A DNA stretch of 64,000 bases. It comes from JASEGV01 sp947085405. GTDB taxonomy: Bacteria; Bacteroidota; Ignavibacteria; UBA10030; BY39. The stretch covers positions 36,446 through 100,445 of the forward strand of contig CAMTWO010000027.1 of NCBI GenBank assembly GCA_947085405.1, in the 5' to 3' direction. Shown in pieces: positions 53,610-62,504 of this stretch. The translations under genes were made by a program, and so were the position numbers. The first letter of the stretch is position 1. Each line of letters begins with the position of its first letter. Below the pieces are notes generated by a model, which saw only the letters and a list, made by a program, of their open reading frames with translations, was not told the origin of the DNA and ran no database searches.

Positions 53610-55052
53610 ATGAAAAACATAATTTTAATTGAACCATCGGCGCCGGGATTTCACATATACTCACGCTACCATTTACCACGGCTCGGTTTGCCGATTTTCG
53701 GAGCAATGCTAACTAACCGCGGCTACAAAGTAACAATTTTTCATCAGGATATGACGCCGCTTAATTGGGAAACAATTTTAACATCCGACTTAGTCGGCAT
53801 TTCAACAATCACAAGCACAGCTCCTGAAGCGTACCGCATCGTTTCAAAAATAAAAACCTTCAATCCCACAATTCCCGTCGTTATGGGCGGACCTCACGTA
53901 ACTTTTCTCGCTGATGAAGCTTTGAGCGAAGGTGCCGACTTTGTTGTGCGCGGCGAAGGTGAGAATTCTTTCATTGAACTGATAAAATGGTTGGAAAACA
54001 GCAGCACCGATGTAAAAGAAATCAGAGGAATTTCATACAAAATCGGGAACAAAGTTTTTCACAATCCTGAAAGCACTGCTATCCATAATCTCGATTCTCT
54101 TCCCTTCCCTGATTTTAGAGTAATGCGTAACTACCAAAATATATCCAACATAATTTTACAAACATCACGCGGGTGCCCTTTCGATTGTAAGTTTTGTTCG
54201 GTAATTAAAATGTTCGGTCAGGAATGCAGATTTCATTCTGTGGAGTATGTAATTGAAGAAATTAAATATTTAAAAAATATTTTCGGGAATAAACCGGTTT
54301 TCTTTTACGATGATAATTTTCTGATAAATAAAGAAAGAACAAAACTACTTTTAGAAAATATCATCCGGAATAATCTTGATATAAAATGGAGTGCCCAGGT
54401 TAGAATAGAAACGGGATACGACAAGGAACTTTTAGAGTTGATGCGAAAAAGCGGCGGCAATATTTTATATATTGGCTTTGAAACGGTTAGCAAAGAAACT
54501 ATGCAAGCATACCACAAGCGCCAAAATATAGAACGATACCCGGAAGCAATCAAAAATATACACAAACAGCAAATGCGCATCCATGGTATGTTCGTAATCG
54601 GTGCTGATACGGATACGATTTCGACAGCCAGACAAACAGCGGAGTTTTCGCTAAAGAATAAATTAGATACTGTGCAGTTTATGATACTAACTCCGTTACC
54701 CGGGACTGATACATTCAACGAGTTGAAAGCTGAAAATCGGATTATTAGTTACGATTGGAGTCTCTACGATGCACATCATGTTGTTTTTCAGCCAAAGCTG
54801 ATGTCGGCGTTTCAGCTTCAAGTTTCTTCGATGTTGGAAGCAACTCCGAAGTTCTATTCAAAACTCCAATCCTTCAAGCGTGGGATTGCAAGTTTACTCT
54901 CAATCTCAATATTACTCCCATCGTGGAAAACAAAATTTGAAAATTTTGTACTTATGGCTTATGCTCGCCGCCTTATTAAAAAGTGGACAAAAGTAAACCG
55001 CGAGTGGTTAAATATATTGAAGATAAGAGATAAGATAACTAATGGGCAATAG
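53610..55052 (+). CDS. B12-binding-domain radical SAM protein (BchE/Elp3-like B12-radical SAM family)
   Basis: 480 residues. The N-terminal cobalamin-binding-type domain (about 1-145: GLPIFGAMLTNRGYKVTIFH, VVMGGPHVTFLADEAL) is followed by a radical SAM core with Cys189-x3-Cys193-x2-Cys196 (GCPFDCKFC). The downstream part has FYDDNFLINKERTKLLLE, ILYIGFETVSKETMQAYHKR and HGMFVIGADTDT. The family includes cyclases and methyltransferases acting on diverse substrates, and this one cannot be assigned. Low-complexity repeats flank it on both sides. Confidence 0.88.
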   Translation: MKNIILIEPSAPGFHIYSRYHLPRLGLPIFGAMLTNRGYKVTIFHQDMTPLNWETILTSDLVGISTITSTAPEAYRIVSKIKTFNPTIPVVMGGPHVTFLADEALSEGADFVVRGEGENSFIELIKWLENSSTDVKEIRGISYKIGNKVFHNPESTAIHNLDSLPFPDFRVMRNYQNISNIILQTSRGCPFDCKFCSVIKMFGQECRFHSVEYVIEEIKYLKNIFGNKPVFFYDDNFLINKERTKLLLENIIRNNLDIKWSAQVRIETGYDKELLELMRKSGGNILYIGFETVSKETMQAYHKRQNIERYPEAIKNIHKQQMRIHGMFVIGADTDTISTARQTAEFSLKNKLDTVQFMILTPLPGTDTFNELKAENRIISYDWSLYDAHHVVFQPKLMSAFQLQVSSMLEATPKFYSKLQSFKRGIASLLSISILLPSWKTKFENFVLMAYARRLIKKWTKVNREWLNILKIRDKITNGQ

Positions 55053-55126
55053 TCAATGGGCAATGGGCAATGGTTAATGGTCAATGGTTAATAGCCAATT
55101 GACAATTGTCAATTAGCAATTAGCAA
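55053..55126. repeat. CAATGG/CAATTAG tandem-like tract
   Basis: Repeats of GGGCAATGG, GGTTAATGG and CAATTAGCAATTAGCAATTA between the radical SAM gene and the WbaP-like gene, resembling 53500-53555. Confidence 0.7.
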
Positions 55127-56602
55127 TTAATACGCTCCCTTTCCAAACAACGCAACAGGAACCGTCTCAAATAAAATTTCCAAGTCAAACATGATAGACT
55201 GATTTTCGATGTAGTATAAATCGAGTAAAACCATTTCCTTAAAGCTTAAATCTCTCCTTCCTGATATTTGCCATAGTCCGGTGATACCCGGTTTCGCATT
55301 CGCTCTTAGCTTATAATATCCACCGATTGTATTTTCGGGCGTAATATTACTTAAATCTGCAATTGAAAGAGGCCTCGGACCGACTAGACTCATATCACCC
55401 TTTAACACATTAAAGAATTGTGGTATCTCATCCAAACTAAACTTTCTTATAATTTTTCCAACCTTTGTAAGACGTGGGTCATCCTCTACTCTGAATAAGC
55501 CTCCCGAAGTCTGGTTGATTTTATATAATTCATCTTGTAGGGCTTCGGCATTTTTTACCATACTACGGAATTTGTAAAATAAAAATTCATTCTTGCCTTT
55601 TACCAATGCCCGTTTTTGGCTAAAAAAAATCGGAAATCCATCTTTGAGAACAATGGCAAGTGATATCAATATAAATAATGGGGATAAGATAATCAGCGCT
55701 AATAGACTTCCGATTATATCAAAGCCCCTCTTAAAGTAATTTTTGATAAACAATATTTTTGTACGGGGCGGTGTATATAAAGGTATTCCTGCCATATCCA
55801 GGATGTATGCAAACCTTAACAGGTTCTCTGATTCCGACGAAACAATTTTAAACTTTATCCGGTTCTTCTCACATTTATGGAGTATCTTTACAAAACCATT
55901 TTTTCCGTTCACCATTGTAGGTGTTAGAATAGTATCGATTTCTTCATTTTTCGCTGTTTTCTCAAGCTGTGATACGATATAATTGGGTGCTAACTTTCCA
56001 AATTCATTCTGCTCGTGCAATTCTTTTGCTGCATGGTCATTAAAAATAAATCCTTTTACTTTATAACCTAACTCCGGATAAAGAATTATTTTATCGAATA
56101 CTTGTTTACCGTCGGGTCCTTCGGCGTATATCAATACATTGCGTACACCCCAGCCTCTTTTTTGGAATTTTAAATGAAGCCGATATAGAATGCTTCTTCC
56201 AACAATAAACACAATGGGCAGCAAAACTATGAAGAATAATACGAACCTTCTTGGAAATTCCGCCTGCTGCAGTAAATAGAAAGATGCAAAAATCATTAGT
56301 ATGGAATACAAATATGATTTGCCGGCGATTTTATACTGCTGAGTTCTATTACTATGGAAAGCCGTGCGGTACAAGCCAAATATTAACCCAAAAAATATTA
56401 GTACCACCCAATAGTTGAAAGTAAAAAATATAAACTTTGAAATGGTGATGGTTGGAAGGTCGGGTATCAGGTTGCGGATCAGATATGCCGCTTTACTGCT
56501 TATTATTATAGCAGTTGTATCAACAGCGAGAGAGAAAAGAATAAAAATAGTGCGCCAGTTGCGCTTTATAAAACTCTTTAATATTGTATATTTAGATTTC
56601 AA
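55127..56602 (-). CDS. Polyprenyl glycosylphosphotransferase (WbaP/EpsE-like initiating sugar transferase)
   Basis: 491 residues. Four to five N-terminal membrane helices (about 15-150), a Rossmann-like middle (GVRNVLIYAEGPDGKQVFDK), another helix at about 295 (FDIIGSLLALIILSPLFILI), then the catalytic domain with FFSQKRALVKGKNEFLFYKF, LRKFSLDEIPQFFNVLKGDM in similar form, SLVGPRPLS, and KPGITGLWQISGRRDLSF. It transfers a sugar-1-phosphate to undecaprenyl phosphate and so starts an exopolysaccharide or O-antigen unit. Together with the GT genes at 60-64 kb this marks a surface polysaccharide locus. Confidence 0.93.
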   Translation of the reverse strand: MKSKYTILKSFIKRNWRTIFILFSLAVDTTAIIISSKAAYLIRNLIPDLPTITISKFIFFTFNYWVVLIFFGLIFGLYRTAFHSNRTQQYKIAGKSYLYSILMIFASFYLLQQAEFPRRFVLFFIVLLPIVFIVGRSILYRLHLKFQKRGWGVRNVLIYAEGPDGKQVFDKIILYPELGYKVKGFIFNDHAAKELHEQNEFGKLAPNYIVSQLEKTAKNEEIDTILTPTMVNGKNGFVKILHKCEKNRIKFKIVSSESENLLRFAYILDMAGIPLYTPPRTKILFIKNYFKRGFDIIGSLLALIILSPLFILISLAIVLKDGFPIFFSQKRALVKGKNEFLFYKFRSMVKNAEALQDELYKINQTSGGLFRVEDDPRLTKVGKIIRKFSLDEIPQFFNVLKGDMSLVGPRPLSIADLSNITPENTIGGYYKLRANAKPGITGLWQISGRRDLSFKEMVLLDLYYIENQSIMFDLEILFETVPVALFGKGAY

Positions 56603-57224
56603 TGTACGACTTTACCTTGTTTTCGATGTACGTGAAAACTTTGCTTGAATCTACGTCAAAACCATTCATAAAATTAATCGGAATCATATCTAAATCTTCA
56701 TACGCTAAAAGACATTTAATATATATAGCTTCATTTAAATCTTTGTGTTTTTTCTTTGCAGAAGTAAATATTTCACCCAATTCGTATTTATTTAAGATGT
56801 AATACATATCTACGTAATCCTTATAAGATGCTCTCACTAAAGCGAGCACTTTCATTATTCCGATTTCAAGAATACTAGCAATTTTGAAAAATTCTGTGTC
56901 GTAGAGAGGAAATATATTTTCGTAGGCTATTTTAAAAAATGATAGTTTTATTTCATCATTCAATAAGCATGTATAAGTATTTATTTCATTTTGTAAAATT
57001 GATATTGTATGATTCGGAAATAATTTAAGGAGGTCTGAATTTAATTGTTCATTGTTGAATGATATATTAGTAAAATAATCAAAATCTTCTGATACGCGAT
57101 GGCCTATCTGTAATGCTAATCCAGTCCCCCCAGCTAAATAAAATCTATTTTTAAAAGTCTGAAGTTCGTTCAGGATTTTAAAGCGTTGACTGTTTAATAC
57201 GTCATAATATAATTTCATATCCAT
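56592..57224 (-). CDS. AbiEii/AbiGii-type nucleotidyltransferase toxin family
   Basis: 210 residues. The nucleotidyltransferase start is FYLAGGTGLALQIGHRVSED then FDYFTNI, as in AbiEii (DUF1814), with Asp-rich metal site in SEDFDYF and a helical C-half containing KVLALVRASYKDYVDMYYIL. AbiEii-type proteins inactivate tRNA by nucleotide addition and are paired with an antitoxin. The stop overlaps the WbaP-like start by 11 nt and its start overlaps the 93-residue partner gene. Confidence 0.85.
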   Translation of the reverse strand: MDMKLYYDVLNSQRFKILNELQTFKNRFYLAGGTGLALQIGHRVSEDFDYFTNISFNNEQLNSDLLKLFPNHTISILQNEINTYTCLLNDEIKLSFFKIAYENIFPLYDTEFFKIASILEIGIMKVLALVRASYKDYVDMYYILNKYELGEIFTSAKKKHKDLNEAIYIKCLLAYEDLDMIPINFMNGFDVDSSKVFTYIENKVKSYIEI

Positions 57225-57496
57225 AAATCATTATAGCTGCTTAATTTTTCCCAGAACAAATAACTTTTTCTGTCCAACGTATTCTTGCCCTTTTTCGTCA
57301 AATATTTTACTACATATTCGCGTTCATAATTATTAAGTATCCATTTGATGGCTTCAAGATTGCCGTATTGCATAAGCCGGTTAAGTATGTAATTTTTATG
57401 CAAATTAAGGTCAAGTTTACTTTTATCACAATCCCAAAAATATTTTAAGAGATTTGGTGCAATTTCAGGTATCGATATGGAATATTGCGACTTCAT
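57215..57496 (-). CDS. Putative antitoxin partner of the AbiEii-type gene (DUF6922-like)
   Basis: 93 residues from the ATG at 57496: MKSQYSISIPEIAPNLLKYF, then WDCDKSKLDLNLHKNYILNR, LMQYGNLEAIKWILNNY and REYVVKYLTKKGKNTLDRK. The LFWD-D--KLD---H--FI--R pattern is usual for genes directly upstream of AbiEii-type toxins. It overlaps the toxin start by 10 nt. The role as antitoxin is inferred from gene order. Confidence 0.7.
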   Translation of the reverse strand: MKSQYSISIPEIAPNLLKYFWDCDKSKLDLNLHKNYILNRLMQYGNLEAIKWILNNYEREYVVKYLTKKGKNTLDRKSYLFWEKLSSYNDLWI

Positions 57497-57547
57497 TGAT
57501 TGGGTAATAGCTGCAGAGAATCTAATTAAAATATTAATCAAATTCAA

Positions 57548-58358
57548 TTATTAACCCAATTAGTCCGTCAGTCGACGGATACGTGGCTCCAATATTAGGC
57601 ACGAACCCGCCTGCCAAAGTCTCGCCAACGGCGGGACGGCGGGCAGGTTACACGAATAGTTCACTAATAGTTATTAGATATTATTTTTGTATTTCGAATT
57701 TATTTGTTCCGCCCCGCCCAGCGCAGGTAGGTAAGGCGGATTGTTATTTGAGGTTTTGTAGTAATCCATCCAACTCTTTGGCTGTTGAATCCCATCCATA
57801 CTTTGTTAAAACCTCTGCCTTTTTTCCCGGGGTACGTCAAACATTCGTGAGTAGAGGTTGACCAATAAATTTGTTTTCTCGTTACATTGGGGCTGTCCAA
57901 TAAGTCCGAAGGCGTCGCACATTGAGCTTGTCGAAATGTGAAAGTGAACTGCAATGAGCATTCGACAAGTTCAGACAGACGGAAAATTTTACTTTTTGGA
58001 CAACCTCAACTCTCGAAAACCGACAGGGTATGCAGGTTCTCCTGCCCGACTACATCGTTCAGGCGGGCGAGTGCGATTTCGACTTATCCCGAGCTTGTCG
58101 AGGGAAGAAATCGTGTAGCGAGAGAACATTTTAGTCAACCTCCTTAACAGTTTGAGGCTTCATATTAGATATTTTTTCGTGTTTGGAATTTATTTGTGAT
58201 TTGTTCCGCCCCTGCCGTCGCACCTGTCTGCGTGCAACGCACAGGCAGAGGCAGGTATCGCGGATTGTTATTCGGGTGTAAGTCGGTTTTATAAACCGAC
58301 CTACTTCAAACTGCGCAGTAATCCATCCATACTTTACTAAATGCTGCCATTAGCTTTT
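57548..58358. repeat. Gene-free stretch: glycosyltransferase 3' relics and GC-rich palindromes
   Basis: A GT C-terminal relic at 57744-57830 (minus; KKAEVLTKYGWDSTAKELD then GLLQNLK and stop) and another near 58301-58345 (KYGW then, in another frame, DGLLRSLK and stop). GTCGGTTTTATAAACCGAC hairpin at 58282-58300. A TCCGTCAGTCGACGGA palindrome at 57565-57580 and other GC-rich inverted repeats (CCTGCC/GGCAGG) lie between. No intact gene was seen. Confidence 0.7.
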
Positions 58359-58808
58359 TTACATAAAATATTTTCTACAATAGATGTTAGTATTGTTTAT
58401 TATCTCTAACAATTTAGGCGTCCATTTTAATATTTCGTTAAAGGTACCGATTAAATCTTCATCTACATACTCGTGTACAATTTGATTTCTTAAATCCCTA
58501 ATTTCCCTTATATCATCTATCGAGTTAATTATCTCCCGCTTTTCAGCTCTATTTAACGCATCTATTAGTGTTCCTTCATCGCTTAACTCTAATGAATCGA
58601 TTGAACGAAAAACCTTTTGAACTAATATATCACTCACGCGGGCAAAGCGACTCGATAATGTTTCGAACGCATCGAACGCATCTTCAGAATATTTTTTTCC
58701 TTTACCGGTGGAAGCACATATTTTATACGACCGTTCCAACCATTTCACAGCATTATCTAAAACCTTTAGTGTCTCATTTAAATTATCAACATAATCTTTC
58801 TGATTCAT
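58359..58808 (-). CDS. HEPN-domain protein (HepT-like toxin partner)
   Basis: 149 residues. The HEPN signature R-x4-H is RNQIVH (Arg107-Asn108 ... His112) in a long helix-rich context with LSSRFARVSDILVQKVFRSI. In HepT/MntA pairs the HEPN protein is an RNase inhibited by AMP transfer from the nucleotidyltransferase. It overlaps the adjacent nucleotidyltransferase gene by 4 nt. Confidence 0.85.
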   Translation of the reverse strand: MNQKDYVDNLNETLKVLDNAVKWLERSYKICASTGKGKKYSEDAFDAFETLSSRFARVSDILVQKVFRSIDSLELSDEGTLIDALNRAEKREIINSIDDIREIRDLRNQIVHEYVDEDLIGTFNEILKWTPKLLEIINNTNIYCRKYFM

Positions 58809-59086
58809 AATAATACTCCCTCATTATAGGCGATTTTTACGAATGGTTTTATAATATTTTGTGAAATAATGAAATCGATTTTTTGCTCGCCGATATCTTC
58901 GTACAATTCTAATCGTATTTTCCGTTTTATTGTGTTTGTAATCTTGTTAGATATGATCAACAAATCTATATCTCCCCCTTTTTTGTTGTTATCAATCCTT
59001 GAACCATATAGATATATTTTTGCCGACGGGTCGTACTTAGCAACTATTCTCTTGATACTCTCTATTTCAGTTTTCTTAAGGCGCAT
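58805..59086 (-). CDS. Minimal nucleotidyltransferase (MntA-like antitoxin)
   Basis: 93 residues. The metal motif is GSR (28-30) ... GGDIDLLI with Asp39 and Asp41 (GSx10DxD). It pairs with the HEPN gene at 58359. The order and 4-nt overlap are standard for MntA/HepT toxin-antitoxin operons. Confidence 0.87.
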   Translation of the reverse strand: MRLKKTEIESIKRIVAKYDPSAKIYLYGSRIDNNKKGGDIDLLIISNKITNTIKRKIRLELYEDIGEQKIDFIISQNIIKPFVKIAYNEGVLL

Positions 59087-59295
59087 TGTCTATAGAATCC
59101 AAATATATTTTTGTTTCTGATTTAAGATAAATAAAAATTCCTACTTTCCCAAATACCTTCGCGTGAAATTAATTAAGCTCTAATTTCTTCCCCTAATATT
59201 TAATTTCAATTACTAATTGATACTTGAAATTCATACAATATGTTCTTATATTTCCATCAGAATTTTTCTTTGTTCCTATAATTTTATCAAACATA
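59087..59295. other. AT-rich intergenic region
   Basis: 209 bp with long A/T runs. No gene, hairpin or recognisable promoter was seen. Confidence 0.5.
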
Positions 59296-59388
59296 ATGCC
59301 TGAAATAAGCCGGTTTCTTGGAATAATTATCGCAATGTACTATCGAGAACATTCGCCACCTCATTTCCATGCAAAATATATGGAATAA
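59296..59388 (+). pseudogene. Truncated DUF4160 gene
   Basis: ATG at 59296 encodes MPEISRFLGIIIAMYYREHS then PPHFHAKYME and a TAA. After the stop the same frame continues EITVEIHTGIIL, which matches the normal continuation, so the stop is a point change. The rest of the domain is missing. It is followed by an intact DUF2442 gene, mirroring the pair at 44678-45240. Confidence 0.85.
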
Positions 59389-59424
59389 GAAATTACAGTT
59401 GAAATTCACACAGGAATAATACTT

Positions 59425-59670
59425 ATGATACCCAAAGTTATTGACGCTCATTATGTAAAAGACTATATAATCTGGTTAAAATTTGATGACGACTCTATTG
59501 GCGAAATAAATTTAGAAGCTGAGTTATGGGGCCCAGTGTTTGAGCCTCTTAAAAATATTCAGCTGTTTAAAAAATTCTATGTCCACCCAGAGCTTCATAC
59601 TATCACCTGGGAAAACGGTGCTGACTTTGCCCCCGAATTCTTATACAACCAACTAAAAGTGGCAGCGTAG
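59425..59670 (+). CDS. DUF2442 domain protein (copy 2)
   Basis: 81 residues: MIPKVIDAHYVKDYIIWLKF, then LWGPVFEPLKNIQLFKKFYV, and VHPELHTITWENGADFAPEF. It matches the 107-residue paralogue at 44678 but is shorter at both ends. Its partner DUF4160 is broken, so this copy is orphaned. Confidence 0.85.
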   Translation: MIPKVIDAHYVKDYIIWLKFDDDSIGEINLEAELWGPVFEPLKNIQLFKKFYVHPELHTITWENGADFAPEFLYNQLKVAA

Positions 59671-60234
59671 TAACCATAACAATTTCCTATCGACTATCGT
59701 ATCGTCTATATCAATCTCTCCTGCTTCCTGTTGCAAAGTTTTCTACACAAAACCTCATTCTTTCCCAAATGCCTCCGCGACCTTGGCGCCATCCGCCGAA
59801 GGCAAAGAATCAATCCAGCCCATATCCCACAACTCCCTATTCTTAGTTCAGTCTCCTCATTCCACCAATACACATCCACGGTTCACTACTCCATTTTGAA
59901 TCTATTTGTCATTTGGCTTGCACTGTGTAACAAGTCAATAAAAGGAACTCAACCCCTATCTGAGTTCAAACAAAATTCCCCTTCTCTTTGGAAGAGAAGG
60001 GGTCGGGCCTGCACGCCGAAGGGCGTTACTGCCCGCAGGCGGGGGATGAGTTCGAATAAAATAATAAGTTTTTACACAAACTCGATGCCGTTGGCAAATA
60101 CATGTCCTACCAAACATCTAAAATTTTTGCCGATGAATCTTAGTGAACTTTCAGTCAGTCGGTTTTTTAAACCGACCTCAATTTGGAATTTATTTGTCAT
60201 TTGTTCCGCCTCATCCGCCTTAGGCGGCGGATTG
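59671..60234. repeat. Gene-free stretch with serial glycosyltransferase relics and hairpins
   Basis: A relic ending DGAKVAEAFGKE and stop (59755-59797, minus) is repeated near 62882. Another reads DSSAKILDVW and stop at 60107-60141. A strong hairpin CCCCTTCTCTT/AAGAGAAGGGG lies at 59978-60002, then GCCTGCACGCC...GCAGGC at about 60007-60046, a GTCGG..CCGAC hairpin at 60158-60176 and a CCGCC/GGCGG pair near 60207. No intact gene was seen. Confidence 0.7.
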
Positions 60235-60590
60235 TTATTTGAGATTTTGTAGCAAACCATCCAACACTTTCGCCGTTGACCCAGTGAAGCTACCGTAAGT
60301 CGGTTTTATAAACCGACCTACTTCAAACTGCGCAGTAAACCATCCATACTTTGCTAAAACCTCTCCCCTTTTTTCCAGCGTATATTGCTTGTGCACTCCG
60401 ACGTTTTTTAAAACCAAACTTAAAATTTTACATAAGCTTTCGCTATCCCCCACCTCAAACAATAATTCTTTATCAATAACTATATCTCTAATTTCACGGA
60501 TATTAGATGCAACCACCGGTAGTCCGTAACCCATCGCTTCTAAAACAGATATTGGCATTCCCTCGATTGTCGCTTTATAGAATCCTTTAC
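60235..60590 (-). pseudogene. Glycosyltransferase (GT4) 3' fragment
   Basis: The minus strand encodes KATIEGMPISVLEAMGYGLP, then VVASNIREIRDIVIDKELLF and EVGDSESLCKILSLVLKNVG, very close to the C-terminal third of the partial gene at 63120. After AKYGW the frame is an accidental fusion (FTAQFEVGRFIKPTYGSFTG) before STAKVLDGLLQNLK. Read in another frame the same bases give DGLLRSLK and stop, then a hairpin, so this is two consecutive GT tails joined by short deletions. It lacks the N-terminal nucleotide-sugar domain and abuts the frameshifted nucleotidyltransferase. Confidence 0.8.
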
Positions 60591-60595
60591 CATTC

Positions 60596-61019
60596 CTATA
60601 TCCTATTCAAGATTGTTTTGTCAAATTCTTCTAATACCGGTTTAAAATCGGCGTATAATAACGCTATCTTTTCTTCAAAGCCGATGCGTTCATCGTGTGC
60701 TTCCTCAAAAATAACTTCACCATTCGTAATTACGTCAAATTTTAATTCCAACCCGGTTCTCTGTAAAAATACTATATCGATATTTTCTTCTTTAAAAACA
60801 TCTGTAAATATTACTCATATCTTGAGAAGTGTTCAATTTATCATTAAATACTATTCCAATATCTATGTCGCTCAAACTGTGGTTCTTCTTCTCCGCGTAA
60901 GAGCCAAAGAGGTACACTATACTAACATTCAATTTTTTTATTTTGTTTATATGTGATTGATCTAATAGATAACTATCTAACTCGTCTATCTTTGCAAGAA
61001 TACAATCCTTATCTATCAC
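60596..61019 (-). pseudogene. Frameshifted nucleotidyltransferase with a HEPN-like N-terminal leader
   Basis: GTG start at 61019. The first 18 residues (MIDKDCILAKIDELDSYL) match the usual start of HepT (DUF86) proteins, but the next part is a minimal nucleotidyltransferase (IVYLFGSYAEKK ... SDIDIGIV). At about 60795-60815 a frameshift breaks it. The shifted frame then continues KEENIDIVFLQRTGLELKFD and FKPVLEEFDKTILNRI to a stop at 60598-60596. It looks like a chimaera of a HEPN gene start and an MNT gene, now inactivated. Confidence 0.7.
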
Positions 61020-61392
61020 TGCCTACCTCTTTTAGATAATCGGTATATATATGTTTATAATCTTCAAATTCTTGTATCGTTTTAAATGCTACATTGTATA
61101 GTGTGTCTTCATCGGCGCAATACAATATTTTTCCCTCTTTTAAAATTCTCTTACGTATGTAGAGTGGCACTTGTTGGTATATTTGTACATCGATATCCGA
61201 AAATTCTTTAAGATATTGTAACTTCTTTTGTGATAAAATCAGGGCTGTGTAATTTGTGGGCTTTAAAACTAAACAAATATCAATATCTGAATCTTTTGAA
61301 TTTTCATCTCTCGCCAAGCTGCCGAATAGCATAACGGCAAGTATGTCTGCATCATATTTTGAATATTCAATTAAAGAATCAATTGTTTTCAT
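61009..61392 (-). CDS. Minimal nucleotidyltransferase (MNT) protein
   Basis: 127 residues from the ATG at 61392; 18 more codons upstream are possible but unlike the family. Motif AVMLFGSLARDENSKDSDID then ICLV (GS...DxD). It overlaps the GTG of the chimaeric HEPN/MNT gene, an arrangement normal for MntA/HepT pairs, but the partner is broken here. Confidence 0.84.
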   Translation of the reverse strand: MKTIDSLIEYSKYDADILAVMLFGSLARDENSKDSDIDICLVLKPTNYTALILSQKKLQYLKEFSDIDVQIYQQVPLYIRKRILKEGKILYCADEDTLYNVAFKTIQEFEDYKHIYTDYLKEVGSDR

Positions 61393-61442
61393 AGTGCTTG
61401 TGTAAATTTCTATAGCCAATCTAATTAAAAATAAATTCAATT

Positions 61443-62090
61443 TCAATCATCGAACATTACAACCGCGAAATCCAATGTAAATAATAATACTTTATTTTTA
61501 ATTATCCTGTATTTTTTTACGCCAGCAGCTTTTAATATTGATATTAAATGGTTATAACTTAACAGATTTGTGAATTCGGTTGTTGCCCAGGGCTTTTTTA
61601 AACCGATTGCTACTTTCTCGAATAAATCTTGCGATATAAGATGCAGAAGAGGAATGTTTGTATGGGTTTCAATTGGAAAATATTTATTAGGCGTTGTGAA
61701 AAATACTTTTTTACAAGTTCTTCTTAATTCTTTTAAAAACAATATTTGAGAATTTAAATCTCCTACATGCTCAATAACAGCATTCGACCATCCTATATCG
61801 AATTCTTTTTCGTCAAATGGAAATAATTTTCCGTCATATTTTATTACTTTAACTTTTGGATATTTCTTTAGAAAATCAGTAGGCTCATCAATTCCTAACG
61901 CGGTAATATTTTCAGGATAAGGATAGTTTTTTTCTAAATAATTCTCAGATTCTTTACTTTCTACGTCGCAATAACCTACATCTAATACCAAATCTGATTT
62001 CGTAGGTTTGAGAATATCGATGAATAATTTATATTTTCTTTTCCTGTTTTTACAGGATATTTTGGTCGCTATTTTATTGATAATTTGCAA
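61443..62090 (-). CDS. Class I SAM-dependent methyltransferase (Methyltransf_11-like)
   Basis: 215 residues. SAM-binding motif I is LVLDVGYCDVESKE, followed by ENITALGIDEP, YDGKLFPFDEKEFDIGWSNA and VIEHVGDLNSQILFLKELRR, then FFTTPNKYFPIETHTN. This is the usual arrangement for small-molecule or sugar methyltransferases in polysaccharide loci. Its substrate is unknown. It lies upstream of the MNT gene on the same strand. Confidence 0.88.
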   Translation of the reverse strand: MQIINKIATKISCKNRKRKYKLFIDILKPTKSDLVLDVGYCDVESKESENYLEKNYPYPENITALGIDEPTDFLKKYPKVKVIKYDGKLFPFDEKEFDIGWSNAVIEHVGDLNSQILFLKELRRTCKKVFFTTPNKYFPIETHTNIPLLHLISQDLFEKVAIGLKKPWATTEFTNLLSYNHLISILKAAGVKKYRIIKNKVLLFTLDFAVVMFDD

Positions 62091-62210
62091 TGAGTGTTAT
62101 TTTAGTTTTCGAATTCGGTGACGGTCGCTTTCCACCGCTAAATAAATTACCATCAAATCCGCGTCACTAAGCACGCCCTGCTTAAACCTAAACTTTGAGC
62201 CGTTACCACA

Positions 62211-62456
62211 TTAAACAACCTTGACATGTATCTCTTCAGATTTTACAATTTCTATAGCAAACCCGATACAGGCTTTGATGTCATCAATACTTAAATCCGG
62301 ATAGAACTTTTCTTTTATGTCTTTGAAAGATATATTTTCTTGGACAAGTTCTAATACATTTTCCACCGTAATTCTAGTTCCGCAGACGCATGGCTTACCA
62401 AAATGTATATTATTATCTATTACGATACGGTTTTGATAATTATTTATATCATTCAT
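62211..62456 (-). CDS. DUF433 domain protein (antitoxin-like)
   Basis: 81 residues: NRIVIDNNIHFGKPCVCGTR then ITVENVLELVQENISFKDIK and EKFYPDLSIDDIKACIGFAI. DUF433 proteins are commonly paired with a DUF5615 PIN-like toxin, but no partner lies next to it. Only a short unrelated open stretch follows downstream. Confidence 0.88.
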   Translation of the reverse strand: MNDINNYQNRIVIDNNIHFGKPCVCGTRITVENVLELVQENISFKDIKEKFYPDLSIDDIKACIGFAIEIVKSEEIHVKVV

Positions 62457-62504
62457 ACGCGTTACGCTTTCTTTTTCTTCATGTCTTAGTACCTTTGGTG
62501 TAAA

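Noticed and set aside
60235..60558. In-frame palindrome insertion within a glycosyltransferase
   Set aside because: At first the FTAQFEVGRFIKPTY segment looked like an inserted palindromic element, but in another frame the same bases give a normal GT tail with stop, so this is two joined tails rather than an insertion.
62091..62210. Toxin partner for the DUF433 gene
   Set aside because: The open stretch downstream (VLSDADLMVIYLAVESDRHR) does not match a DUF5615 PIN-like protein and is too short to call.
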